Origin: Pirellulaceae bacterium
GTDB taxonomy: Bacteria; Planctomycetota; Planctomycetia; Pirellulales; Pirellulaceae
DNA length: 64,000 nt
Direction: 5' to 3'
NCBI GenBank assembly: GCA_019636375.1
Contig: JAHBXS010000003.1
Location: 372,001 to 436,000, forward strand
The notes under the pieces are model-generated. The model searched no databases. It was not told the DNA's origin and saw nothing but the letters and a program-made list of their open reading frames with translations. A program made the translations under genes and the position numbers. Each line of letters opens with the position of its first letter. Position 1 is the first letter of the stretch. Of the stretch, positions 25,090-33,915 are shown one piece after another.

Positions 25090-27780
25090 CTAGGTTTTAA
25101 ACTTCTCAAGCTCTAAAGTCAAATCTTTTACTGCTTGATTCAAGCGGTTTAGGGTACTTTTTATTCCCTCATCTGGACTTTTACAACTTTCCTCAATTTG
25201 CCACGCAATTCCCGCAGCTTGCCGAGCCCCTAAATATTCTAACGCCCCTTTGAACCCGTGAGCCAATCGCTGCAAACCTACCCAGTCTGACTCATCCAAT
25301 GCCGCATTGATTTGCGCCAGCGTCGCACCATGCTCTGTCTTGAAGACTCCGATCAATTCGGTCAAAAGTTCACGATCTCCGCCGACCGTTTCGAGAGCGT
25401 GTTCCCAATCGATGACATTGACTTGTCGCACATCGCTAACCGGAATCCAAGGCACAGCGATTCCCGCCAATCGTTGCAAGACCTCGCGCAAACTCTTTCT
25501 CCGAATGGGCTTGGCCAAATAATCGTCCATTCCTGCAGCCAGACATTGCTCGCGAAAACCTTGAACCGTATGAGCCGACAAGGCCACGATAGGAAGCCGA
25601 TCGCGCGGAACTTTTTGACGAATCTCCCGTGTTGCCTCAAAGCCATCGATCTTCGGCATCTGCACATCCATCAGAACAATGTCGAACGCTTCAGTCGTTG
25701 CACGACTAATGGCCTCCTGACCGTCATTGGCCACAGACACTTGGTGCCCCAAGCGTTCGAGGATCGCACGAGCCAAACGTTGGTTAATTAAATTGTCTTC
25801 GGCTAACAGAATTCGCAATGATCGTTCACTGTTCTCACGAACAAGTTGAGTTGCCGGTGCATTTTCAAAACGATCTTTGTCGAAAACCTCGTGAAGAATT
25901 TGCGCGAGGTCCGATGGCCTGACCGGCTTGATCAAGCGACGTACCCCTGAATGATCGGTTTCGCGGCGTCCGCGCGGCATTTGGGTCAACACAATCAACG
26001 GCAATTCCACGTTCCACTCTGTGTTGCGCACCAATCGAACGAGTGCCCCCAGTCGCGAATCAAACCCTTGATCGACGATTACAAAATCTGGTCCGTCGGA
26101 TGCCTGCTTCAATTGTTGGGAAAACGCCTCTCGGTCCGACGTCACGACGACTTGGCCGTTCCAGTTCTTGATCCAGCGACTCAAAACCTTGGCCGTTGAG
26201 GCTCGCGGAGACCATACCAAAGCCCGACGTTGCTCCAGATCGACTTCATTTCGCCGTGGCCTTGATTCGCGATCAAGTGGCAGGTCCAGCACAAAGAAAA
26301 ATCGACTTCCCTTCCCGACTTCACTATCAACTTCAATCTGGGCCCCCATCATTTCAACGATTTTGGAGGTGATGGCCAACCCCAAGCCGGTCCCGCCAAA
26401 TTCGCGCGAAGTCGATTTGTCGGCTTGTTCGAATTTCTCGAAGATCGTTCCTCGTTTCTCGGCAGGTATTCCGATCCCCGTGTCGCGAACTTCAAACCGC
26501 AATCTCGCGACATCTGCCGAGATCGATTCGGGAACGACCTCCAAAACCACCTCCCCTTGCCGGGTGAATTTAATGGCATTGCCGATCAAATTCGAAATCA
26601 CTTGCCGCAAACGTGGGCCGTCAACAATCACCCAAAACGGAAACGGCAGATCGATGTCGGCGACTAACTCGATTCTCTTTCCAAGCGCTCGTGTTGAATG
26701 AGTTCGCAAAGTATCCAGCAGCAATTCATCAAGCTCGACAGGATGCGGTTCAAGTTCCAATCGCCCGGCTTCGATTTTGCTGAAATCGAGCAGGTCATTG
26801 ATCAAGTCCAAGAGGGTCTCGCCGGACTGAAGGATAATTTCCAGGTATTCGCGTTGTCCGCGATCTTTGGCAGTATCGAGCAAAAGCTCAGCCGTACCGA
26901 TCACGCCATTGAGCGGCGTGCGAATTTCATGGCTGACACTGGCGAGGAATTCGCTTTTGGCCAAACTGGCCGATTCGGCCAATGCCTTCGCACGCTCCAG
27001 TTTTTGTTGCGCGGTGATTCGCTCGGTTACGTCCCAGAAAATTCCTTGGATGCCAACGCGATTTCCCCGAGCGTCTTTGACCGGGACCTTGATCACTTCC
27101 ACATAGGTCGTCGATCCCTGTTCGCCAGGATGCTCCTCGATCTTGTGAAGAGGTTCACCGGAGGCCATCACGGCCAGATCGTCCTCGCGATATTTTTTTC
27201 CCAACTCTGACGAGAACAAATCTTCATCGGTTTTGCCGATCAATTCGTCGAGCGAACGCCCCAAGCTCGCGCGGTATGTTTCGTTGCAGAACACCAAACG
27301 ACCTTGCCGATTTTTGCGAAAGACCTTAATCGGAATACTCTGAACCAATGACTCGTAAATCGCGCGGGCTTCGTCTAGTTTCTGCTCGGCCCAAATCCGT
27401 CGCGTGATGTCATTGGCCAGAACCCCAATATATCCAGGGGTTTCGGCGTTTCCTGGAAACCGGCGAAAACGGGCGTGCAACCAGCATTCCTTTCCGGCTT
27501 TGTTCAGAACTCGAAATTCAGACTCGAATTCACCCCCTTGGCTCTCAATTTTTTGAAGTTGTTCGGTGACGATCACGCGATCTTCGGGGTGAATAGCTCC
27601 CAGCCATAAGAAATCTCGCAAGTCAAGATTTTGTTGAGCGTCGCCGTAGACAGCCAGTGCCGCGCGGTTCATAAACAGCAACCGCCGCCCGTCCGGCGTT
27701 ACCGCCCACACCAACTCGCTTACAAAATCAAAAAGTTGGCGAAAAAAATCTACTGGGATTTCTGATAGCCGTTGATCCAT
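25090..27780 (-). CDS. hybrid histidine kinase, PAS-PAS-HK-REC*-REC-Hpt
   Basis: An 896-residue sensor kinase. Order: PAS (about 10-125), PAS (140-260), HisKA with phospho-His in [18 protein letters not shown], HATPase_c (N box [14 protein letters not shown]1 [12 protein letters not shown]2 GGTGLGLAI), a degenerate receiver ([25 protein letters not shown]), a canonical receiver ([37 protein letters not shown]) and an Hpt domain ([19 protein letters not shown]). No transmembrane helix, so it should sense a cytosolic signal. Start is the ATG at 27778-27780, with GAGG 7-10 bases upstream; a TTG eight codons before is less likely. The chain from HK to REC to Hpt fits a phosphorelay. Confidence 0.95.
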   Translation of the reverse strand: MDQRLSEIPVDFFRQLFDFVSELVWAVTPDGRRLLFMNRAALAVYGDAQQNLDLRDFLWLGAIHPEDRVIVTEQLQKIESQGGEFESEFRVLNKAGKECWLHARFRRFPGNAETPGYIGVLANDITRRIWAEQKLDEARAIYESLVQSIPIKVFRKNRQGRLVFCNETYRASLGRSLDELIGKTDEDLFSSELGKKYREDDLAVMASGEPLHKIEEHPGEQGSTTYVEVIKVPVKDARGNRVGIQGIFWDVTERITAQQKLERAKALAESASLAKSEFLASVSHEIRTPLNGVIGTAELLLDTAKDRGQREYLEIILQSGETLLDLINDLLDFSKIEAGRLELEPHPVELDELLLDTLRTHSTRALGKRIELVADIDLPFPFWVIVDGPRLRQVISNLIGNAIKFTRQGEVVLEVVPESISADVARLRFEVRDTGIGIPAEKRGTIFEKFEQADKSTSREFGGTGLGLAITSKIVEMMGAQIEVDSEVGKGSRFFFVLDLPLDRESRPRRNEVDLEQRRALVWSPRASTAKVLSRWIKNWNGQVVVTSDREAFSQQLKQASDGPDFVIVDQGFDSRLGALVRLVRNTEWNVELPLIVLTQMPRGRRETDHSGVRRLIKPVRPSDLAQILHEVFDKDRFENAPATQLVRENSERSLRILLAEDNLINQRLARAILERLGHQVSVANDGQEAISRATTEAFDIVLMDVQMPKIDGFEATREIRQKVPRDRLPIVALSAHTVQGFREQCLAAGMDDYLAKPIRRKSLREVLQRLAGIAVPWIPVSDVRQVNVIDWEHALETVGGDRELLTELIGVFKTEHGATLAQINAALDESDWVGLQRLAHGFKGALEYLGARQAAGIAWQIEESCKSPDEGIKSTLNRLNQAVKDLTLELEKFKT

Positions 27781-27876
27781 CTCAATCCTCGCGACACGCG
27801 ACAAGTAGCCAGAACGTTGGACCCGTTTTGGAGAATCATTGTTCTGGGATTTGGCCGACGCCTCATTCAGGCCAAA

Positions 27877-27924
27877 TAAAAAATACCTCCTGCAATTCTA
27901 CCAAAGGCGAATCGTCAGGAGGCA
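27877..27924 (-). terminator. rho-independent terminator of tpx
   Basis: On the minus strand TGCCTCCTG and CAGGAGGTA form a 9-bp stem with a 23-base loop, followed by TTTTTT. It begins 40 bases after the tpx stop. The long loop makes it weaker than the slipin terminator. Confidence 0.75.
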
Positions 27925-27963
27925 TCTATTTTTGTTGTTTTCGAAATTGCCGAGGGGTAATGA

Positions 27964-28461
27964 TTAAACCGCCGCCATCGCAGCGTCGTAGTTTGGTTCT
28001 TCTGCGACTTCATTGACGAGTTCGGAATAAGTCACTTTTCCTTCCCCGTTGATCACCAACAATGCGCGGGCAAACAAGGACTGAAATGGACCCTCGGCGA
28101 TCGTCACACCGTAGCTCTTGCCAAATCCGTCGCAGCGAAACGCGGACAACGTTTGCACATTGGCGATGCCCTCGGCCCCACAAAACCGCTTTTGAGCAAA
28201 CGGTAAATCGCGGCTCACATTTAGAACGACGACCGAATCATTCCCGGCAGCGCGCTCATTGAATTTCTTTACCGAGGTTGCACATACGGGCGTATCAACA
28301 CTTGGGAAAATACTCAGGACCACGGTTTTACCAGCGAAGTTGGATAGTTTCACTTCGGAAAGATCGTTAGCCACGAGACAAAAATCAGGCGCCTGACTGC
28401 CCACGGCAGGCAAGTCACCACAAGTATTAACGGGATTCCCCTTGAGATGGGTCAATGCCAT
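27964..28461 (-). CDS. tpx: thiol peroxidase (Tpx), atypical 2-Cys peroxiredoxin
   Basis: The 165-residue enzyme reduces hydroperoxides with electrons from thioredoxin. It matches Tpx through its opening THLKGNPVNTCGDLPAVGSQ, the peroxidatic Cys in VDTPVCATSVKKFN, the resolving Cys in AQKRFCGAEGI, and the C-terminal EPNYDAAMAA. Length is that of the Tpx family. I start at the ATG at 28459-28461 (MALTHLKG). A terminator follows. Confidence 0.95.
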   Translation of the reverse strand: MALTHLKGNPVNTCGDLPAVGSQAPDFCLVANDLSEVKLSNFAGKTVVLSIFPSVDTPVCATSVKKFNERAAGNDSVVVLNVSRDLPFAQKRFCGAEGIANVQTLSAFRCDGFGKSYGVTIAEGPFQSLFARALLVINGEGKVTYSELVNEVAEEPNYDAAMAAV

Positions 28462-28639
28462 TGAAAAAACCTCCAAAACGATTTGTGAATTTGTACTGAT
28501 TCAAAAAAAACGACGTTCGTTTAAAAAAATTCTCACGCCTGCCTTGAGGTTCGGGATCAACTTAGACTCCCGACCTCAAAACAAAATTGTACCGCACAGA
28601 GACTCATCGATGTCACCTCAGGTGTCAGAAAACCGCAGG

Positions 28640-29074
28640 TTACTTGAGTTCGATTATTTTCCCGATGGAAGTCACTACACGAGCACTTTCGAGTCGATAA
28701 TCTCTTTCGTCTCGATCAAATCGTGCAACCACCTCCAAGTCTCCGTTTCCGACGTTGCCGTAAATGGGAACTCGGTACTTAACAGTGTCCTTGCCCGTTT
28801 TTCCAACGTTGACGGGAATGCCCAACTTCAAATGATTACCCAGAGCTTTGCGAACCTCAGTAGAATAAGAAGCGAGTTGCACCGCTTGGTTAATCGCTTT
28901 GTTGTTCAAGTTCGAGTTCAAATTGTAAATGAGATAGGCAAGGTAACCTCCCCCTCCAAAACAAACCAACATCAAACATCCCCCGCATCCGAGCAGCGCG
29001 AACAGGAGTCCATTTTTCGACTTTGGCGCCGGGGGATTGGCCTGCGGAAAGTTCGGGTTGTTAACAATGCTCAT
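28640..29074 (-). CDS. small membrane protein, Coa1-like, tandem copy 1
   Basis: A 144-residue protein with one transmembrane helix at about 24-50 (LLFALLGCGGCLMLVCFGGG) after a Pro/Lys-rich cytosolic tail. The outer domain (AVQLASYSTEVRKALGNHLK, then KYRVPIYGNVGNGDLEVVAR) follows the pattern of Coa1/Tim21-like domains: S..V...LG, then VPI.G..G.G.V.V. It is a close paralogue of the gene at 29339. Function is unknown; the Coa1 link is from motif shape only. A palindromic repeat element (29182-29280) lies between the two copies. Confidence 0.7.
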   Translation of the reverse strand: MSIVNNPNFPQANPPAPKSKNGLLFALLGCGGCLMLVCFGGGGYLAYLIYNLNSNLNNKAINQAVQLASYSTEVRKALGNHLKLGIPVNVGKTGKDTVKYRVPIYGNVGNGDLEVVARFDRDERDYRLESARVVTSIGKIIELK

Positions 29075-29181
29075 GGCTTAGTCTCACGAGGCAAAACATA
29101 AATGGCTAGGCACCAGAACCAGCAGCAATTGCGACTCTTCACCGGAGCAAATCTAGGTTGCAATTGCTCGATTTGAGTTTA

Positions 29182-29280
29182 GAGCCTATCCCCAAAGGGA
29201 TCAGACCCTCTCCGGCGATGAAACAAAAAACGTAAATTCTGGCCTAGCCTTCAAAGGGTCTGACACCTTTTGGGACCGGC
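29182..29280. repeat. GAGCCTATCCC repeat element, copy A
   Basis: A 99-bp element sitting between the two Coa1-like genes. The reverse complement of 37222-37322 matches it at about 90%. It contains two inverted GGGTCTGAC/GTCAGACCC hairpin words around a central AAACAAAAA tract. Confidence 0.85.
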
Positions 29281-29338
29281 AATTGTTTCGGCCAATTGGC
29301 ACACGATCGTATTTGGTAAGCCATCCCCGGCAGGTAAC

Positions 29339-29767
29339 TTACTTCAGCGTTATTGAATCGCCACCCGAAATCTCAACCGAGGCACTTTCCAATTCGAAAT
29401 TAAACGTGCCTGTCTTAAGCCTTGACGTTAATACCAGCGTTCCACTTCCTTTGTCGCCGTTTAATGGGATTCGATACTTGATCGATTCGGGTGTCGAATT
29501 ATTGACATCGGTGGGCATCTGGAAGGTGATGTTATCACCCAATGCCTCGCGGACTTCGGCAGAATTGCTCGCCAGTTCTTTGGCTTCCTTGACTCCTTCG
29601 TTGTTCAACCCGATGTTGTAAGAGAAGTAAGCAAAGTACGCCAACCCACCACAACAGATCAGCATCAATAAACCACCACAGCCCAACACGCCAAACAAAA
29701 GACCCTTGTTGGACTTTTTGGGGCTTTGATCTACTTGTGCATACATTGGATTGTTGACATTGCTCAT
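29339..29767 (-). CDS. small membrane protein, Coa1-like, tandem copy 2
   Basis: A 142-residue protein starting at the ATG at 29765-29767. It is a paralogue of the neighbouring gene: Lys/Ser-rich N-terminal tail, one transmembrane helix (GLLFGVLGCGGLLMLICCGG), then an outer domain (ELASNSAEVREALGDNITFQ, KYRIPLNGDKGSGTLVLTSR). The longer reading frame upstream (to 29920) has no support. The pair arose by tandem duplication. Role unknown. Confidence 0.72.
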   Translation of the reverse strand: MSNVNNPMYAQVDQSPKKSNKGLLFGVLGCGGLLMLICCGGLAYFAYFSYNIGLNNEGVKEAKELASNSAEVREALGDNITFQMPTDVNNSTPESIKYRIPLNGDKGSGTLVLTSRLKTGTFNFELESASVEISGGDSITLK

Positions 29768-30256
29768 GTGTTTTTCTCTGTTAGTTGACGGATTGAGTTT
29801 AAGGATGGCACCGCAACTCGCAATCTGTAAAATGCAGTTGTGGTGAGATCGGCCTTTTGTGCGAACATTAAGGCGTTGGGGCAAGCCAATCTCGCGCCCT
29901 GGCAGCGAATAAACTGCCATCGTGCGGTAATTGTATCCGATTCAGCCTCCGACTTCATCTAATACCCTCGTTAATTTCGATTAATCTAACCGTCATGGTT
30001 CACGCTGTTTTTCCGTATCGGCGATGTTCAAACGCGTCCGGGCTCAAAACTCCACCAAAACTGTGTCCGAAGAGTGCCTGGAAACGCAGCGACATTTTCA
30101 CGCAATCGAAGGGTTTTTGCCTTAGAAGCTCGCCGAAACTTTTTAGGGGATGGCGAGTCGTGGGATAGGTGCGTTACTTGACATAAGATTCGTCGAGTGT
30201 TAACTTTGCTGCAAGCGATTTGGAACTCCGGCGACGGCTCCCGACTCGCAAAACAC

Positions 30257-30329
<73 letters not shown>

Positions 30330-30674
30330 TATTTCTGAAAAAACCGCAAATCTTCGGCGTTTCTGGCTTATCGTTGCTGGTTTCTTTTCGCCTTTCTTAT
30401 CGCCGTCTTGAATATCATCAACGATTTGGGTCATATCTGGACGGGTTCGCCTGGTATTGGTAGACTGTTGGTGGTTGAAAGCCCCCTTTTTGCAAGGTTG
30501 GCTCAAGGGGAGTATTGCGCGTGCATCGGCCAATCCGTCGTCACTGCCCACTCGGCGTATGACAACGGAAGTGCCTTTTTTCGGTTGCTGAGAAGGGGCT
30601 GATCGCCACATGACTGGTAAATGTGCCATCAAAAAACCGTTGAGCCAAGCTTACGCGCCACAAAAACGGCGTTT
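30330..30674. other. spacer between tRNA-Ala and tRNA-Thr, no gene seen
   Basis: 345 bases between two plus-strand tRNA genes. Open frames here (such as 30321-30632 minus) overlap the tRNA and have no recognisable features. I see no repeat or RNA gene in it. Confidence 0.55.
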
Positions 30675-30748
30675 GCCAGCGTAGCTTCAATTGGCAGAGC
30701 ACCGCATTCGTAATGCGGGGGTTATGGGTTCGACTCCCATCGCTGGCT
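30675..30748 (+). tRNA. tRNA-Thr (CGT)
   Basis: Acceptor GCCAGCG/CGCTGGC, D stem GCTT/GAGC, anticodon stem CCGCA/TGCGG with loop TTCGTAA (anticodon CGT), T stem ATGGG/CCCAT, discriminator T. CCA is not encoded. It ends 36 bases before the TPR/alpha-CTD gene. Confidence 0.95.
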
Positions 30749-30783
30749 TTTTCGAATTATTTTTTATTTGGAGTGTATTGTTA

Positions 30784-32112
30784 ATGTCGCAAGCGACCAT
30801 TGAACTTCGGGATATTGTACTGTCGAACAGCTCTTTCGGCCCCAACGATATTCAGGTTATCGCGCGAAAGATCAGCGATGACTACCAACAATTCCCTATC
30901 CTGCGAGATCTTACAGCGGAACTTGAGAGCCAAACGTCCCGCTCGCCGGCTTCCTCCGTTCGGCTGGGTGTCTGCCAATATTTGCTGGGGCGATACCGAG
31001 CGGCAATTGCCACACTGGAAACTGCCGACGGTGGCGCGCTGGCTCACTTTTATCAAGGCCGGTCTCATTTTGCTCTGGGGAATTACACACGTGCCATCGA
31101 GTGTTACGAGTCTTCCAAACAGGCTGGTTTGGATGCGAGCGTCTGCCAAGTCGCGATTGCCGAAGCCAAACGACTCATGGGGGACGTAGAGGGAGCGATG
31201 GCCATCCTCGACAATTTGTTTGGTCCAATCGAGCAAACGGCCGAGTACCTAAGTCAACGAGCAGCAACTATCGCCTTGTTGAAGACGAACCCGGATGAAG
31301 TCGTCCGGCTTTACGAACGGGCCGTCGAAATTGATGGACGTCATGCCGGAGCTTTGTTTGGCTTGGGCCTTGAGAACGACCGTCGCGGCAACGATGACCG
31401 TGCGATGGAACTTTATCAACGAGCCTCGTCGGTCTTCCCCGCACATGTCGGTGCGTTGTTGAATCTGGGATTGTTGTACGAAGATCACGGACAATTCGGA
31501 CGGGCTACTCGCTGTTATGATCGCATTTTGGATGCGTTCCCCGGCCACGAGCGAGCACGCCTGTTCCGCCGCGACGCCGCAGAATCCATGCACGGTGGCG
31601 AGCGTTGGGACGAAGACCGCGATCGTGTACAACGTCGTTTGCAAACGATCATGCAAGTCCCGATTGCTCAATTCGAGCTGTCGGTACGCAGTCGCAATTG
31701 CTTGCAAAAAATGGGAATCATCACGCTTGGGGATTTGACACGCGTCACTGAGGCTGACTTACTGGCCAGCAAGAACTTTGGTGAAACATCGCTGGTCGAA
31801 ATTCGCGAAATGATGAAGAACAAGAACTTGTCGATTGGACAGTTCGCCGCCGAACCAGCTCCTCAAGCCGAGGTGTTTGACAGTTCAAGTCTTTCGCCTG
31901 ACGAGCAAGCTCTGTTTGATCGTCCGATATCGGAACTTAACCTATCGGTGCGGGCTCGCAAGTGCATGACTCGACTTGGGCTAACCACGATTGGCGAGTT
32001 GGTTCGCAAGTCGGGAGACGACATGCTCGAATGCAAGAACTTCGGGGTCACCAGTTTGAACGAAGTCCGCGAGAAATTGGAAGTCTTCGGTTTGAAGATG
32101 CGAGGCGAATAG
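30784..32112 (+). CDS. TPR protein with two RNA polymerase alpha-CTD domains
   Basis: A 442-residue protein. TPR-like helices fill residues ~30-290 (ALAHFYQGRSHFALGNYTRA, GALLNLGLLYEDHGQFGRAT). Two domains like the C terminus of the RNA polymerase alpha subunit follow: alpha-CTD1 at 293-352 (PIAQFELSVRSRNCLQKMGI, NFGETSLVEI) and alpha-CTD2 at 381-442 (PISELNLSVRARKCMTRLGL, NFGVTSLNEV). In domain 1 the residues matching E. coli alpha R265, N268, C269, G296 and S299, which contact DNA, are present; K298 is Thr. Domain 2 has Lys for N268. It is likely to bind UP-element-like DNA or transcription factors. I start at ATG 30784 because the frame upstream overlaps tRNA-Thr. Confidence 0.88.
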   Translation: MSQATIELRDIVLSNSSFGPNDIQVIARKISDDYQQFPILRDLTAELESQTSRSPASSVRLGVCQYLLGRYRAAIATLETADGGALAHFYQGRSHFALGNYTRAIECYESSKQAGLDASVCQVAIAEAKRLMGDVEGAMAILDNLFGPIEQTAEYLSQRAATIALLKTNPDEVVRLYERAVEIDGRHAGALFGLGLENDRRGNDDRAMELYQRASSVFPAHVGALLNLGLLYEDHGQFGRATRCYDRILDAFPGHERARLFRRDAAESMHGGERWDEDRDRVQRRLQTIMQVPIAQFELSVRSRNCLQKMGIITLGDLTRVTEADLLASKNFGETSLVEIREMMKNKNLSIGQFAAEPAPQAEVFDSSSLSPDEQALFDRPISELNLSVRARKCMTRLGLTTIGELVRKSGDDMLECKNFGVTSLNEVREKLEVFGLKMRGE

Positions 32113-32154
32113 AAAGAGGTCGGAAGGCCAACGGCCTCCGTCCTCCTTGCCATC

Positions 32155-33294
32155 GTGAGTAAAGCGGACTTCAAGTTTGAGCTATTGCATGTTGACCGTC
32201 ACTCTGGGGCGCGGCTGGGTCGATTGATCACACCGCGCGGCGTGATTGATCTGCCGACCTTTATGCCCGTGGGTACTTGTGGGACGGTCAAAGGACTGAC
32301 CTACGATCAAGTTGCCAAGACCGGGGCACAAATCACGCTTGGCAATACCTACCACTTGGCGTTGCGACCCGGAGAGGAAGTTGTCGAGGCGTTGGGCGGG
32401 CTGCATCAATTCATTGGTTGGGATAAACCAATTCTGACCGACAGTGGAGGCTTTCAACTGTTTAGCCTCGCGAAGCTCACAAAGATTCGCGAGAGCGGTG
32501 CTACGTTTCAATCGCATCTTGACGGACGGAAGCTTGAGCTAACTCCCGAGCGAAGCGTCGAGATTCAAGAACGATTGGGGTCGGACATCGCGATGGTGTT
32601 GGACCATGTCATTGCACTCCCCGCAGAAAAATCGGCGATCGTTGACGCCTGTGAGCGAACGATCCGCTGGGCAAGACGCTGCCAAGAAGCGCACCGCAAG
32701 TCTGAACAAATCCAGTTTGCGATCGTCCAAGGGGGGCTAGATGCCGAGTTGCGGCAGTGGTGTGCGCGGGAGTTGGTGGAACTGGATTTTCCAGGATATG
32801 CCGTCGGGGGGCTAAGTGTTGGTGAGGCACCCGAGGAAATGTACCGAATGATAAGTGCGACGACACCCTGCTTGCCCGCCGAGAAGCCGCGGTATTTGAT
32901 GGGGGTCGGTCGGCCTCAGGACCTATTAGAGGGAATTGGTCGGGGGATTGATATGTTCGACTGTGTGATGCCGACACGGAACGGACGAAATGCTTCGGCG
33001 TTCACGGATACGGGGGAATTAAACCTTCGCAATGCCTGCCATCGACTTGATCCGCAGCCGGTTCAGGAGGATGTAAAAACAGATTGGAGCCATCTAAGTC
33101 GCGCGTATCTGAGGCATTTATTTGTAGCGGGGGAGATGCTGGGGCCTATTTTATTGAGCCTGCACAATGTTGCCTATTTTATGCGATTGATGCGTCAGGC
33201 CCGGGAAGCCATCGCGAATGACTCGTTTTTGGACTTTTATCGTGACAGAATGACCGGGTGGGGAGCCCCCGTGACCCTTAATCGCCCTTGTTGA
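32155..33294 (+). CDS. tgt: tRNA-guanine transglycosylase (Tgt), zinc site lost
   Basis: The 379-residue enzyme exchanges G34 of GUN tRNAs for preQ1, the first tRNA step of queuosine synthesis. Catalytic Asp96 lies in [12 protein letters not shown] and the nucleophile Asp269 in [14 protein letters not shown]. Other blocks are [34 protein letters not shown] and [13 protein letters not shown]. The C-terminal zinc site is unusual: the CxCxxC that precedes SRAYL is replaced by residues 302-313 without any Cys ([20 protein letters not shown]), though the His337-like residue (SLHNVAYF) remains. A GTG at 32155 is the start. The order tgt-yajC-secDF is the common bacterial one. Confidence 0.93.
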   Translation: MSKADFKFELLHVDRHSGARLGRLITPRGVIDLPTFMPVGTCGTVKGLTYDQVAKTGAQITLGNTYHLALRPGEEVVEALGGLHQFIGWDKPILTDSGGFQLFSLAKLTKIRESGATFQSHLDGRKLELTPERSVEIQERLGSDIAMVLDHVIALPAEKSAIVDACERTIRWARRCQEAHRKSEQIQFAIVQGGLDAELRQWCARELVELDFPGYAVGGLSVGEAPEEMYRMISATTPCLPAEKPRYLMGVGRPQDLLEGIGRGIDMFDCVMPTRNGRNASAFTDTGELNLRNACHRLDPQPVQEDVKTDWSHLSRAYLRHLFVAGEMLGPILLSLHNVAYFMRLMRQAREAIANDSFLDFYRDRMTGWGAPVTLNRPC

Positions 33295-33432
33295 TCCCCC
33301 CGGTAAGTTTTAAGATGTTAATCAAACTAGCGTTGGTTCACCCACGTCGGAACGCTCGTCGCAAAGCGTTCTTGCGTATGCAAAATATTGCATCGACGTA
33401 TGGGCTAGCGTTTTAACTATGGAAAACGACTG

Positions 33433-33840
33433 ATGTTTGATTTGTATTCTGTGATGGTCTTGTTGGCCGTTCAGGTGACCGAACAGCCGAACGCCGGTGG
33501 GGGGAACCCTGCCGAAGCGGCGGCGGAAGGTGGCATGAGCATGTGGACCATCATGTTGATGTTCTTGGCACTGTTTTTCCTGCTGATGATGATCACATCG
33601 AAGCCGGGTCAAAAAGAGCAACAGCGGATGAAGGTCTTGCTGGACGCGCTCAAAAAGAATGACAAAGTAGTAACGGCGGGCGGGATTGTCGGAACCGTTG
33701 TTAATATCAACAGTGATTCAGAATATCTGACTTTGCGAATTGACGAATCAAACAACACCAAAATGCAGGTCCTCAAGCAATCGGTCATTCGGGTCCTCAA
33801 GGACTCGAATGCATCGACGGATGATGCAAAAAAGTCGTAG
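33433..33840 (+). CDS. yajC: preprotein translocase auxiliary subunit YajC
   Basis: A 135-residue membrane protein of the SecDF-YajC complex that assists the Sec translocon. It has an N-terminal extension with a Gly/Ala-rich stretch, one transmembrane helix (MSMWTIMLMFLALFFLLMMI) and the YajC C-terminal domain (QRMKVLLDALKKNDKVVTAG, GIVGTVVNI). Length and motif fit the family. It lies 75 bases upstream of secDF and 138 downstream of tgt on the same strand. Confidence 0.95.
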   Translation: MFDLYSVMVLLAVQVTEQPNAGGGNPAEAAAEGGMSMWTIMLMFLALFFLLMMITSKPGQKEQQRMKVLLDALKKNDKVVTAGGIVGTVVNINSDSEYLTLRIDESNNTKMQVLKQSVIRVLKDSNASTDDAKKS

Positions 33841-33915
33841 TTGGGCTTACTTATTCAATCGATTGCCAGTTGAATGCGAAAGAATTCGCGTTCGGGTCCC
33901 TAGGAAAGTGATGGT

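Noticed and set aside
30691..30783. Extended start of the TPR/alpha-CTD gene
   Set aside because: It overlaps tRNA-Thr (30675-30748); the ATG at 30784 fits the protein.
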